From Dermacentor variabilis (lineage: Eukaryota > Arthropoda > Arachnida > Ixodida > Ixodidae), in the NCBI RefSeq assembly GCF_050947875.1, contig NC_134573.1, positions 33,005,615 to 33,069,614 of the forward strand: a stretch of 64,000 nucleotides of DNA, read 5' to 3'. The notes under the pieces were generated by a model. The model had not been told where the DNA came from and searched no databases. It saw only the letters and a program-made list of their open reading frames with translations. The position numbers were made by a program, and so were the translations under genes. Positions 21,736 to 32,435 of this stretch are shown here, piece after piece (position 1 is the stretch's first letter; the number at the start of each line of letters is the position of its first letter).

Positions 21736-22990
21736 AAAGCGAAAAGAACAAGCTAGACATCCTAATCCGGAGGGCTTACAAGACACCCCTCGGTCTACTT
21801 GAAACTACCAACATGAAACGTCTCCTCCAGCTGGGCATACACAACACGCTCGACGAGGTCATCGAAGCGCAAAGAGCCGCTCAGTTGGAAAGATTGTCAT
21901 CAACAAAGGCCGGCAGAAAGATCCTGTGCAGTCTAGGCATCGGTTATCATGAACAGCAGGGACCAAAATACCCCGTCCCCGACCACGTACGATGAAACGC
22001 GCGGGTTGACCCCTTGCCGAAGAGCATGCATCCGGAATTCAACGAAGGCAGAAGACGCGCTATAGCCAAGGCACTAACGGACCTGCACGCGGAAGACACC
22101 GGTGCCAGATACGTGGATGCAGCCGAATATGCCGGCCGCAACTGCTTCGCGATCGCGGTGGTCGACTCCGTGCGGGCGACTGCCAGCACATCGAGCAAGC
22201 AAGTGGAGGAAGCAGAAGAAATAGCCATCGCCCTGGCCATCGTAACCCGAGAATGCCACATGATCCTCAGCGACTCCAGACAGGCGGTGAGGAACTACGC
22301 CAAAGGAAGAATTGCCCCAACGTCGGCACGCGTCCTGCTCCGACAGGCATACCGCGACAAGAGGACTCGAATCAAGTGGTTCCCGGAGCACGCAGGACAA
22401 GCGTCGGAGAAGCATGCCAATCGCAACGAAACGGCACATGCCCGAGCGCGAGGATTAACCGACCGCGCCCAAGGCAATGGCTGCCCGCTGTGTTTCAGCG
22501 CCAAAGACCGGATGACCACCTTTAACGAACTGACCAAGGCTTTCGGCTGCCCCGTAGACTTCTCCCGCCGCCCTGCAAAGGGCTCAGCAGGTCGCAGGCC
22601 GTGCTGTTCAGGTAACTACAAACGAGAACACTTCCAAGCCCGGCGCTATTGCATAGGATGTAACCAGAATCGCACCACCATGACAAGTGCAGAGCGTGCT
22701 GCAGGGAGAAGGCCACATTCGAGCACATGCTATGGGATTGCTCCAAACATCCAAGCCAAGCTAACTCAGGACATATACCGCCGCAGCTTGAGGAAGCAAC
22801 GTGGAGCGAAGACCAAGAAATACAACTACAGGCCGTCGAGCAGGTCATCGAGGCGATGGCTAGGCAGGAGCCTGGTGAGCCGGCAACGGCGAGCGGGGAT
22901 CCTCGCAGAGCACCCGCTGTAAGAGTCGGCAGTCGTAGCCGAAGGGAGGACCTTGTGGCGACAGGACTAGGCGAGCAGGATTTATTTACA
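21705..22990 (+). pseudogene. I-LINE connector, RNase H and CCHC tail
   Basis: The connector runs from 21705 (RRAYKTPLGLLETTNMKR) to a TGA at 21993-21995 that interrupts an otherwise continuing frame. RNase H follows, with YVDAAEY, EEAEEIAIALAI, ILSDSRQAVRN and IKWFPEHAGQ, carrying the Asp-Glu-Asp-His residues of the fold. After another frame change there is a knuckle-like tail, KATFEHMLWDCSKHP, near 22708-22750. The TGA could derive from CGA by loss of a methylated C, a common decay route. Confidence 0.8.
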
Positions 22991-23657
22991 TATTAACATT
23001 TTAAGGAAGATACAATGGCAGTTTAGCGCGACTCCCATATGGAGCCCGCGAGACTACCATACAGCAAACAGCTTACGAGCACACAGCTCACTAGTACATT
23101 TCTAGCATGACAACGAGCACTCAGCTCCCGACGACGAGCACGCTCTAGCAGCCGGTAAACGCTGCTTATAAGCTCTCCACTCGACGTCATAGTTCGATGT
23201 CCCCGTGGACCAGCCCTTCTGGCGGAGGGCTCACAAACACGTGCCGCACACACGCACAGGGGAAAAGGGTCCGGAGCCGACGTCAGAGGGCTTCGTAGAA
23301 CTCTGCTTTGTCTCGGGTGGCGCAGCCGAGTACCACATTCCTGAGTTGACCGCGCGCCACGTGGCTGCCGGTCATCCGCAGTTCTCTGAAGTGCGCCCTG
23401 TCTGGTGGGATTGGAACAGGTGCTGCGGGCTGAAAGCTGGCACGTTGCCACCTCGTACGGCCATTCCTAACACCACCACGATGACGACGTAGGTCACGTC
23501 CGAAGCGCGCCTTCGCGCTGTACTGCAGGCTCAATAAACGTTTTCCCAATCTAATCCAATTACTTATCCGCGTTTGTCCTGCATGCGTGTGCAATAGAAA
23601 CAAGAAGCAGGTATGCATAGAAAATCTGACGTGGCGGCGGCGGGTCGTAGCGCAGAA
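22991..23657. other. No gene recognised; polyA signals at both ends
   Basis: TTTATT (AATAAA on the minus strand) lies at the left edge near 22980, and CAATAAACG lies on the plus strand at about 23532. This is the pattern expected if two element or transcript ends face into the region. No domain was found in any frame, and I saw no direct repeat that would make it a solo LTR. Confidence 0.4.
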
Positions 23658-23708
23658 GTTAGCATGCCCAGCCCCTCCAGGTACTTACATCTGCATTGAC
23701 ATGGGTTC

Positions 23709-26275
23709 GTGGTAGTGATAGCGACCACAGCTCTACTTTTTCTGCGCGCGATAGCCATTGTGGCAGCACGCGCAGAACTGGCAGAACTTTCGAAGTTAAT
23801 CAACAAGCGTAAGACAGCTGACATAAGGAAATATAATATGGATAGAATTGAACATGCTCTCAGAAACGGAAGAAGCCTAAAAACAGTAAAGAAACTAGGA
23901 ATTGGCAAGAATCAGATGTATGCGTTAAGAGACAAAGCCGGCAATATCATTACTAATATGGATGAGATAGTTCAAGTGGCTGAGGAGTTCTATAGAGATT
24001 TATACAGTACCAGTGGCACCCATGACGATAATGGAAGAGAAAATAGTCTAGACGAATTCGAAATCCCAAAGGTAATGCCGGAAGAAGTAAAGAAAGCCTT
24101 GGGAGATATGCAAAGGGGGAAGGCAGCTGGGGAGGACCAGGTAACAGCAGATTTGTTAAAGGATGGTGGACAGATTGTTCTAGAGAAACTGGCTACCCTG
24201 TATACGCAATGCCTCATGACCTCGAGCGTACCGGAATCTTGGAAGAACGCTAACATAATCCTAATCCATAAGAAAGCGGACGCCAAAGACTTGAAAAATT
24301 ATAGACCGATCAGCTTACTGTCCGTTGCGTACAAACTATTTACTAAGGTAATTGCATATAGAATCAGGAGCACCTTAGACTTCTGTCAAGAAAGGACCAG
24401 GCAGGATTCCGTAAAGGCCACTCAACAATAGATCATATTCACACTATCAATCAGGTGATAGAGAAATGTGCGGAATATAACCAACCCTTATATATAGCTT
24501 TCATTGATTACGAGAAAGCGTTTGATTCTGTCGAAACCTCAGCAGTCATGGAGGTATTACGGAATCAGGGTGTAGACGAGCCGTATGTAAAAATACTGAA
24601 AGATATCTATAGCGGCTCCACAGCCACCGTAGTCCTCCATAAAGCAAGCAACAAAATCCCAATAAAGAAAGGCGTCAGGCAGGGAGATACGATATCTCCA
24701 ATGCTATTCACAGCGTGTTTACAGGAGGTATTCAGAGACCTGGATTGGGAAGAATTGGGGATAAAGGTTAATGGAGAATACCTTAGTAACTTGCGATTCG
24801 CTGATGATATTGCCTTGCATAGTAACTCAGGGGACCAATTGCAATGCATGCTCACTGACCTGGAGAGGCAAAGCAGAAGAGTGGGTCTAAAAATTAATTT
24901 GCAGAAAACTGAAGTAATGCTTAACAGTCTCGGAAGAGAACAGCAATTTACAATAGGCCGCGAGGCACTGGAAGTCGTAAGGGAATACATCTACTTAGGG
25001 CAGGTAGTGACGGCGGATCCGGATCATGAGACGGAATAATCAGAAGAATAAGAATGGGCTGGGGTGCATTTGGCAGGCATTCTCAGATCATGGACAGCAG
25101 GTTGCCATTATCCCTCAAGAGAAAAGTATATAATAGCTGTGTCTTACCAGTACTCACCCACGGGGCAGAAACCTGGAGGCTTACGAAAAGGGTTCTACTC
25201 AAATTGAGGACGACGCAACGAGCTATGGAAAGAAGAATGATAGGTGTAACGTTAAGGGATAAGAAAAGAGCAGATTGGGTGAGGGAACAAACGCGAGTTA
25301 ATGACATCTTAGTTGAAATCAAAAAAAAAAGAAATGGGCATGGGCAGGACATGTATTGAGGAGGGAAGATAACCGATGGTCATTAAGAGGAAGCTTTAGC
25401 TCGGGCCCAACTCCGACGCGGCCTATTCAAATACATGTAAAACGCAAAAACGTTTTTATGACATAACCCCTGGACCGATTTTGATGAAATTTGTTGCATT
25501 TGAAAGAAAAAGTTAAATTCTAGTGAGTGTTGGAAGTGGAATTTCGATTTAAGGCTTGAATTTTTTTTAAACGATTTTCAAATATTTGACCGTTTGAAAA
25601 AAATAGAAGCACGAAGTTTACAAATTCATAGATCTGCATAAAGAATTTATATCGTGGTTCTGTAAACGGCATCCATTAGGTCATTCAAAGCGGACAAATT
25701 CAATAGGTCATTTTCCATCTTACGTGAATTTGTTACGTTGGTTACAACGGTTTTGCAAAAGTTGTATTTCCCTATGAATACATTTTTTTATATTCATGTG
25801 CAACATATCGATTTTGTCCGCTTTGGATGTACTACTAGATGCCATTCACAGAATTCTATTATCATTTTTAGTGGTTGAGTTACGGAGTTGTAAACTTGAT
25901 AGTTTCGTTTTTTGAAAAGTTTCGATTTCGCCAATTTTTAATAAAAAATTGACGACCTAACTCGAAAATTCGAAACCAACAGTCACTAGATTTTATGTTT
26001 TTCTTTTAAATGCAACAAACCTCGTCAAATTTGGTGCAGTGGTTGCCGAAAAAAACGAATTCTCCTTTTACATATATTTAGATAGGAGCACTCGAGCTAA
26101 AGCTTCCTCTTAAGGGTTACGGACTGGATACCAAGGGAAGGGAAGCGTAGCAGGGGGCGGCAGAAAGTTAGGTGGGCGGATGAGATTGAGAAGTTTGCAG
26201 GCACGGCATGGCCACAATTAGTACATGACCGGGGTTGTTGGAGAAGTATGGGTGAGACCTTTGCCCTGCAGTGGG
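23709..26275 (+). pseudogene. RTE reverse transcriptase and C-terminal domain (interrupted)
   Basis: RT blocks run in order. They are KALGDMQRGKAAGEDQVTAD, NYRPISLLSVAYKLFTKV, QAGFRKGHSTIDHI (after a shift near 24395), IAFIDYEKAFDSV (motif A), KKGVRQGDTISPMLFT (motif B), LRFADDIALHS (catalytic FADD intact) and KTEVMLNS. A one-base loss near 25037 and another near 25330 change frame. The C-terminal part reads THGAETWRLTKR, then, beyond the inserted MITE, REGKRSRGRQKVRWADEIEK, WPQLVHDRGCWRSMG and a stop at 26278-26280. Removing the MITE and one TTAA rejoins the frame exactly. Confidence 0.88.
25383..26113. mobile_element. TTAA-flanked MITE, copy B (723 bp)
   Basis: TTAA at 25383-25386 and 26110-26113 flanks a 723-bp unit. 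The ends form a perfect inverted repeat: TTAAGAGGAAGCTTTAGCTC on the left and its complement at 26094-26113, plus one further matching base. It is the same family as the unit at 19911-20631. No coding capacity was seen. It lies within the 3' coding end of the RTE LINE and therefore inserted after it. TTAA specificity suggests a piggyBac-type transposase elsewhere in the genome. Confidence 0.9.
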
Positions 26276-26343
26276 CGTAACCAGGCTGATGATGATTATG
26301 ATGAGCCATTGTGAAACTAAGGATGTAGTTAGCATGCCCAGCC

Positions 26344-26370
26344 GTAACTGCTGCAAATTGCAGCAGTTAC
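26344..26370. repeat. Perfect 27-bp palindrome
   Basis: GTAACTGCTGCAA and TTGCAGCAGTTAC are perfect reverse complements around a single A. The palindrome abuts the right-hand 16-bp duplication of the RTE insertion. Confidence 0.95.
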
Positions 26371-27659
26371 GAGTGGTGGAACCCCGCTGGGGCTAATAGT
26401 GAAGAAAGCTTCCTTTCTCTGCGCACTCTCGCGATGGTGAAGCTAAAATGATGAGGAGGCCACCATAACAGAATGGATGGACCACCTGCGGATAGGACGA
26501 AGCACACCAAGTTTTTAGCACTTGGCCTGGAGTCAAGCGCTACAATGGCTAGTATGGCCTCACGGAGATGATAGACCGAACTGGTTCGCACTGCTAACAC
26601 TGGACTGATACTAAGAAAATACTCCGTTCGCAGACACCACGCTACACTAAAATTAGCAAAACAAAATCAGTTTATAAACTGACGGTGTCAATTATCTGGT
26701 GTCCTTATTGTGCGTGTGAATGGCATAAAGGTCCTCGCAATGAAATGGTAGTATCTTTGTTTTTGCTGCAGTTGCACACAAACAAACTTCGTTGAAGTGA
26801 TCGGACAGCAATCTACCAGCAGGGAAGAACAACCCGCAAATTAAAAATAATTGCTGGTTTCAGATCTTCCAGTGTACTTTGCGCTCAGCTACTATCTGTA
26901 TTATTTTTTTTTCTTTTTGTGCTCTTATGAAGAGGAAAACTCCACATTTCTACAATATCAACAACAGTACACAAAATAGACTGGCTTTGAAGCTGTGACC
27001 ACGCACCGCACTTTTCTACATCCAGCACATGTAGTATTGGGGCAACGCGTTTGAGCAAAATGATTAGGTTTTCGGTGAAAGCGCTGTGACAGGCGGGAAG
27101 AAATCGTTGTCATGCCCGATCTAAATAATACCATCTGAAATCTTATTTACCTAACATATTTTTTGAGAAATCACTATAACCCTTTATACGTTTGCTTCGT
27201 ATGAGTTATGTACTAGCTTGCCTCGTCAATCTCAAAAATGTATTGTCTTTGTGGGAAAGGCTTTCGTGAAAAACGGCCCAACATAACAGTAAAACATCCA
27301 GCATGGTTTCTATCCAGATGATTGACGAAATTCTGCACTGAGAACGTGTCGACTAGCGTGCGATTGAAAGTTTCATTATGATCATTGTAAGCTTGTGTTG
27401 CGTCTAGCACGAGCGAGTAGTGTTAGCGATGTCATTGGTGTGAAAATGGTCAGCTCGGTCTGCGATTTGTTTTTGTGGATCTCCACATTGAACGTCGCAG
27501 TCGTCACGATGAGAGCACACCCATGACATCATTAGCTCAGTGGGCTGGGAAGGCTCGAGTGGTAGCTCACCTTGAGGGATATAGGTAACAAGTATTGACG
27601 TACGTACTTTGCGATGATGAAAAATATGCAGAAACACCACTGGTGTTGTCTAACTATTC
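26371..27659. other. No gene recognised
   Basis: About 1.3 kb, AT-rich in the middle, with no domain, known repeat or splice-supported exon. Confidence 0.4.
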
Positions 27660-28790
27660 GTAAACAGGCCCCCAAATTTCAATTGGCCCACCCCAAACAA
27701 TAAGTAGGCCCACCCCCAAATTTCAAGTTGGCACACCCTCAAATTTAAATTGGCCCACCCTCAAGTTTAAAGTCGGCCACGCCCTATTTTCTTTTTGCCC
27801 AGCCTTAAACCTCAAGTTGGCTTAAACCCGAATTTCAATTGGGCCACCCCTAATTTTCAAGTTGGTCCACAGACGAATTTCCATAAATCGTCCTCCAAAT
27901 TTCGAGCCGACGCATCCCAAAATTTAGGTTCGCCCACCCCCATATCGCCCCCAAATTCAGATTGGCCGACCCCGAGATTGCTCCCACATTTAGGTAGGAT
28001 CAGCCCCAAATATAGATTGGCCCGCCTCCACAACACCACCAAATTTAGATTGGCCCACTCCAATACCACCCGAAAATCTAGGTTGGCCCATCCCCATATC
28101 AGCCCCAAACTAACGCTGGCGCAACCCTCGATCACCTCAAATTTAGGATGGCCCACTGCAAATCGCCCACCAACTAAGGTTAGTCCACCCATATTTTACC
28201 CTCCAATTCAGCTTGGCCCAGCCGCGCATCACCCCCATGGTTAGGTTAGCCCGACCCCATGTCAGCCCCAAATTTAGGTTGGCCCACCCCCATATCATCC
28301 CCAAATCCAGGTTCGCCCACCCCCATATCAGCCCCAAACTTAGCCTAGCCCAGCCCTCTATCACCTCAAATTTAGGATGGCCCACCGCAAATCACTCCCA
28401 CATTTAGTTTAGCCCACCCCCGTATCACCCCCGATTCAGCTTCACCCAGCCCCATATCAGCCCCATGGTTAGGGTGGCCCACCCCCCATATTTCACCCAA
28501 ATTTAGGTTCTCCCACCCCCGTATCCTCCCCAAATCCAGGATGGCCCACCCCCCATATTCCCCCAAACTTAGGCTTACCCACCCCTATATCAAATTTAGG
28601 TTGAGCCACCCCCATATCAGCCTCACATTCAGCTTGGCTCACTACCATTTCACCCCAAATTTAGGTTGGGCCACTCCCATATCACTACCACATTGAACTT
28701 GACCAATCCCTGTATCACGGCCAAATTTGTGCTGACGCCACTTCCAATTTCAAGTTGGCCACCCCACCCCCTTTTATAAAGACCTATGTA
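27660..28790. repeat. C/A-rich minisatellite, ~26-bp then 33-bp period
   Basis: About 1.1 kb of diverged tandem units. From about 27900 on, the consensus is 33 bp, built from TTGGCCCACCC, CCATATCAG and CCCCAAATTTAGG. To the left, units lack the CATATCAG part and are nearer 26 bp. The 33-bp period equals 11 codons, so several frames remain open. The minus strand gives repeats of GWANLNLG, and the plus strand repeats of LAHPHISPK. Strand base composition is very skewed (C-rich plus strand). I regard the open frames as a by-product of the period. Confidence 0.92.
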
Positions 28791-29520
28791 TTCATATGGG
28801 AAATGCGTCAAGTTTTTTGGCGTTACAGACACGATTTCGCACGATTTTGCTACCAGATCACTGGGGCACTCACAAAAGAATGCTTCGCATTAAAAGCAAC
28901 TGCACCGAACGAGTGACGCCATATGTTGATCCTAAATACTGACGGCTAGCCAAGCTAGCTTCTCTGTAGAGCGACCGGGGCAGACACAGCACGGGACATT
29001 TATTCAAATTGTTTTTTTACGGCCACACCTACGGATTCATACCACTTGGCTGTAGGGGACACATTACCAGTAGCTATTAATCCACACGCTGCACATCTCC
29101 TATTTGGTGCATTTCTTAATTGGATGAATCTTTAGAAATAATTAACGTTCGGGCAGCGACTCAGCTTAGCAGACACTTTGTTCCGCACGAATGTTGCGTA
29201 GGAATGGCACTGGCCACCGGGTGGCATTGTGGCCCAGGTTGACCTCATTCGCTCGGAGTATTAAAGACATGGGAAAGTCGAAGAAAACGCACCTTCCAGA
29301 AGGACGCAATAAGAATGGCCATTTTGTTCTCCCAGGTGCCACGCTACAGAGCACGAAAGTTTTTTTTTTTTTTTTGCGTAGCACAAAGCTTTGCGCAAGC
29401 TTCTAGTTATGATGTCCAATGAATAAAACCTTCATAAATGCGATGACCTAACAAATGAACACGACATTGCTGTGTTTTAGGAAGGAAAAATAGAAAACAT
29501 AATATTTCAAGAGAACGACT
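28791..29520. other. No gene recognised
   Basis: Mixed-composition sequence with a T15 run at about 29359-29373. No supported exon or repeat family. Confidence 0.4.
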
Positions 29521-29815
29521 GGAAAACCAGAACCGAAAGCAAATCATGAGTTTTGTGTTTCTTCCATCTGGTGGGAGACTAGAAAACTAAGTCCTATGCG
29601 GCTGTAAAAAAAAACTGCGCCGCTGAAAAACCAGAACCGAAAGCAAATGTTGGGTTTTGTGTTTCTGCCATCTAGTGAGAGACTACAAAACTAGGTCCTA
29701 TGCGGAAAAAAAAGAAGACCGAAGCGAGAATCGAACCGCGGCCACCGCGAAGCGTGAAAGGTGCGCGCAATTCTACCGCTCGGCCACGGCTTCCAAGGGT
29801 TCGCGCAGGCGTACG
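29521..29815 (-). mobile_element. tRNA-like head plus 104-bp direct repeat (SINE candidate)
   Basis: On the minus strand, GCCGTGGCCGAGCGGTAGAAT (about 29792-29772) resembles a type II (Leu/Ser) tRNA A-box. GGTTCGATTCTCG (about 29738-29726) resembles a B-box. The acceptor and T stems do not pair well, so this is not a working tRNA gene. Downstream on that strand are two copies of an ~81-bp block spaced 104 bp apart (29625-29705 and 29521-29601 on the plus strand; about 90% alike), each containing CCAGAACCGAAAGCAAAT. Short A-runs lie between and beside them. The layout suggests a tRNA-derived SINE with a duplicated body. Confidence 0.5.
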
Positions 29816-30284
29816 AACGTCTTTTTATAGACACCACGTAAATTTTCACGACAGTGTTACAAAAAACGCTTTTGGGAACAGTGTTACGCCGTGTGTGGAG
29901 AGTCGAGCTAGGCATCAGTCGAAAGCTGAGCCTCCGGACTACATACGCTGCACTGCGTATTGCGATAGAAGCCGTAGTGTAATCACAGCCGCGGTTCTTG
30001 CCTCGAAAATGGAGTACAAATTTTCGTCGTTTCCATAGGCTTCCATTGCTAAATCTTTAACCGCTGTGGGAACAAAATTCTTACGTGCCATAGAGTGATC
30101 ACTGCACTTGGCTCGTGTGGATTGTCTTCCAGAACACGTCTGTCACCTGCGTTTTTTGATAACCGACCTGCAGCTTTTGTTATTCGCGAAAAACCCGCTC
30201 GTTCCATTGAAAACGCGCTAGCTTCGTGCCGGGGCCGCTTGGGGCGCTAGTTGGTACGTGTCCAGAAAAGCTGGATATGCTCAC

Positions 30285-30622
30285 GTGCTCTGCAGACTCC
30301 ACCCCATGGCGACGGCCTTCCGACGCACTGGCAGCGGCCCTTCCTGCAGTCGAGGCCCGGATCAGTGGCTGCGCACTGCTCGGACCACACGCACGTCTCG
30401 TGCACTCCTCGCAGAGGCTCGCACAGGGGGCTCAGCCTCTGCTTGCCGCTCAGGATGAGCACTGGGCGCGAGAAGGGGCAGCCACACGTCCCCTCCACAC
30501 ACATCAGGGCCCCGGGACAGCCGGCGTCGGGGGTGCACGAGGGGAACACGAGCGACGACGCGTTGCCCGGCTGCACTGGTGGCTGGACTGAGCTCGCGTT
30601 CTGCTGAGAGTCGGCTGTGGTC
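30285..30622 (-). CDS. EB-module secreted protein, exon 2 (partial gene)
   Basis: This minus-strand exon is bounded by a strong acceptor (pyrimidine tract CCTCCCCTTCTCAG just upstream) and a donor GTGAGC. It encodes about 112 residues: a Ser/Gln/Pro-rich spacer with N-glycosylation sequons (NAS), then two cysteine units, CTPDAGCPGALMCVEGTCGC and CVWSEQCAATDPGLDCRKGR followed by CQC. The C-x5-C-x(5-8)-C-x4-C-x-C spacing is that of EB modules, extracellular domains of arthropod and nematode proteins with poorly known roles. The exon starts with one base that completes a Lys codon with exon 1. It ends in phase 1, so at least one more exon is expected at lower coordinates, but I could not find it. 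No stops or frameshifts interrupt it. Confidence 0.75.
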
Positions 30623-31094
30623 CTGAGAAGGGGAGGCCAAATGCCAGCGAATCCAGGCGTTTGCCGAAACGTCATGCTCACCGTTACTGCGCACAGTGAA
30701 CGGCCTTTGTCTGTCAAGCAATTCGCACACTTGACATGGTAGAGGAACCGCATTAGACGAGATAACTGCGCGTGTATTTTCGCCTATGACCTCCGAATCC
30801 CGCGCAACACATACCTTGTTGCAACTCGGTAGAATTTCGGCAAACGTGCCATTAATTGATTCACTAAACGTTGCACTGTGTAGCTCGTGATAGTAGTCCT
30901 CATGTGATATCGTTACGTCACGAAAGAAAACGTGGCCTGCATAGTGGCGTCCTCGCTATGCTACCTGACCAAACATCGCCAATCGCCTCAAGAAAATGCC
31001 AAGTCGTGCGACGCCATTACAAAATAGACAAACGTGCAAGCTTGCAAGACTCAGGATCGCGTGGCAATGTAGCCAGGCAGTGTGAGTGACTTAC

Positions 31095-31192
31095 TTTTCT
31101 GCCTCTAGAACGAAGATGTGGTCGTGTCCCGAAGCGGCAGGCGCCAGCAGTGTGAGAAGCAGCGCTGGCCAGGCGGCCGACACAAGCGCCAT
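31095..31192 (-). CDS. EB-module secreted protein, exon 1 (signal peptide)
   Basis: The ATG at 31192-31190 sits in a strong start context (GGCGCCATGG). The first residues, MALVSAAWPALLLTLLAPAA, form a typical signal peptide. About twelve mature residues (HDHIFVLEAE) follow before a donor GTAAGT at 31094-31089. The exon is 98 nt and ends after two bases of a codon. The exon at 30622-30285 begins with the missing base, so the 472-bp intron (30623-31094) is in phase. Phase agreement, matching splice signals and the secretory start make this the best-supported host gene in the window. The mature protein would be extracellular or in the secretory pathway. Confidence 0.72.
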
Positions 31193-31334
31193 GGCGCCGC
31201 GGCCAGAAGCCGCTGGGATAGCCACGGTGGCAGGCTCGTGCCAACTGGCTCGCGCTTCTGAAGCCTATTATATCTAGCCGTAGCCTGATGTGTTCTGCGA
31301 AACTAGTCTCGCAGCCGGAATTAATGTTGTCTAG

Positions 31335-31344
31335 ACTTATATGG
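31335..31344 (-). promoter_or_regulatory. Possible TATA box of the EB-module gene
   Basis: CATATAAG on the minus strand lies about 145 bp upstream of the ATG at 31192. It would place transcription start near 31305-31315 with a ~120-base 5' UTR. Position and sequence are reasonable, but there is no other support. Confidence 0.35.
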
Positions 31345-32435
31345 GGCCGTTTCCCAGTGAACGGTGACAAATTTAAGTTTTTCGCGCAAGAACAACAAAA
31401 TAACCAGACTAGCCTGCTGCCGGATTTTAGCTAACGGTGACAAGGTGACTACTTACGAGGTAAACATGAATGGTGATGGTGATGCGCCTTTAAAACATGG
31501 CACGCACCCGCTATGGGAGACGGGCATAGGTCAGCCAAGTCACAAGCGGATACACTGACTTACTTAACAGGCGTGAGATAAAGCTCTATTAAGCAACCAA
31601 AACTGCGACTAAACATGAGTATGAATGGTGGTGAGCACAGATGAGTTCCAGTGGACGATAGCAAGAACAGAGCCTGTTATAGCGATTGCGAACGAGAGCC
31701 ACTAACGCTGATTTGGGGAGACCGTTCGTCAGTGTCGGGAAGTGTCATGGACGTGTGAATATGAATGATTGCCTCTGAGTGGGAGTAGACACCAGCATGA
31801 GCGCGAGTGGCTGCCGGTAAGTGTGAATGGCAGTGATTATGAGCGCAAGTAAGCTTAGGCGAGTGTAAAAGCGAGTGAATCAGGGCATTCCCAAGTATTG
31901 GTTACTGAGTTAGCGACGGCTTATTCTGCCGAACGATGGAAATGAACCGAGGATCGGCAGAGGGGCGCAGGCTCATGGTAGATAAATTCACGAAACTGAG
32001 CTTGAAAAGCACAACTGCGAACAAAAGAACATTGCGTAATTGGGAAATGAGACCAGAGTAATAGACGATGATATTCTTAAAAAAGATACAGTGAATGGAA
32101 AGAAATTGACAAAGTTATAGTGTAAAGCGTATATAGTAAGGAAAGTAACAATGACCGTAATATACATCTCCTTAATCGAATAAAATCAAACACAACGTCA
32201 AACACGTGCATTTGGCTAAAACCGGTATCGAGGCCCCTAAAATTGGTAGTACTCCATCATTTCAATTCAAGCCTGGTTCACTGAATGACATTTCCAGAAG
32301 ACTCTTTACTTCTATTTTAAACCGCTGACACATGGAAAATTTATTATAATTGGATTTTCTGTTCACACAGAATTGACATATAACGATACGAGACAGGGAT
32401 AATTTTACGGTTAAAATAAACAATTATATTTTGGG
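31345..32435. other. No gene recognised
   Basis: Intergenic sequence upstream of the EB-module gene, with GAGT/GTGA-rich phrases at 31590-31880 but no clear tandem period and no supported exon. Confidence 0.4.

Larger units (their letters stand above)
20945..22990 (+). mobile_element. I-clade LINE, 5'-truncated (RT + RNase H)
   Basis: The fragment begins inside the RT domain (LHLESAFDKVTHSAIL, motif A) and runs through RNase H to a C-terminal zinc knuckle. The presence of an RNase H domain after RT places it in the I group of non-LTR elements. The 5' end (endonuclease and ORF1) is missing, as expected from incomplete target-primed reverse transcription. The 3' end is not sharply defined. Coding similarity ends near 22975, where a T-rich stretch (TTTATTTACATATTAAC) begins. 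No target duplication was identified. Confidence 0.8.
23658..26343 (+). mobile_element. RTE-clade LINE with 16-bp flanking duplication
   Basis: GTTAGCATGCCCAGCC occurs at 23658-23673 and again at 26328-26343, bracketing an RTE-like LINE exactly as a target-site duplication would. The element spans 23674-26327, about 1.93 kb once the MITE at 25387-26109 is discounted. It is 5'-truncated, because coding similarity starts downstream of the endonuclease. It ends in a short irregular repeat (GATGATGATTATGATGA) of the kind found at RTE 3' ends instead of a poly(A) tail. The long duplication and intact edges make the insertion event unusually clear. Confidence 0.85.

Noticed and set aside
22991..23657. 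Solo LTR
   Set aside because: PolyA-like signals at both edges were suggestive, but no TG...CA ends, partner LTR or target duplication could be found.
27660..28790. CRISPR-like array
   Set aside because: Units are contiguous and diverged with no unique spacers, and the genome is eukaryotic.
27795..28832. Open frames with 11-residue repeats in the minisatellite
   Set aside because: The 33-bp unit is a multiple of three, so frames stay open by arithmetic. Both strands are open, unit divergence shows no codon-position bias that I can see, and there is no start or splice evidence.
29726..29795. tRNA-Leu/Ser gene
   Set aside because: A- and B-box-like sequences are present, but the T stem pairs at only two of five positions and the acceptor stem is imperfect; better explained as a SINE head.
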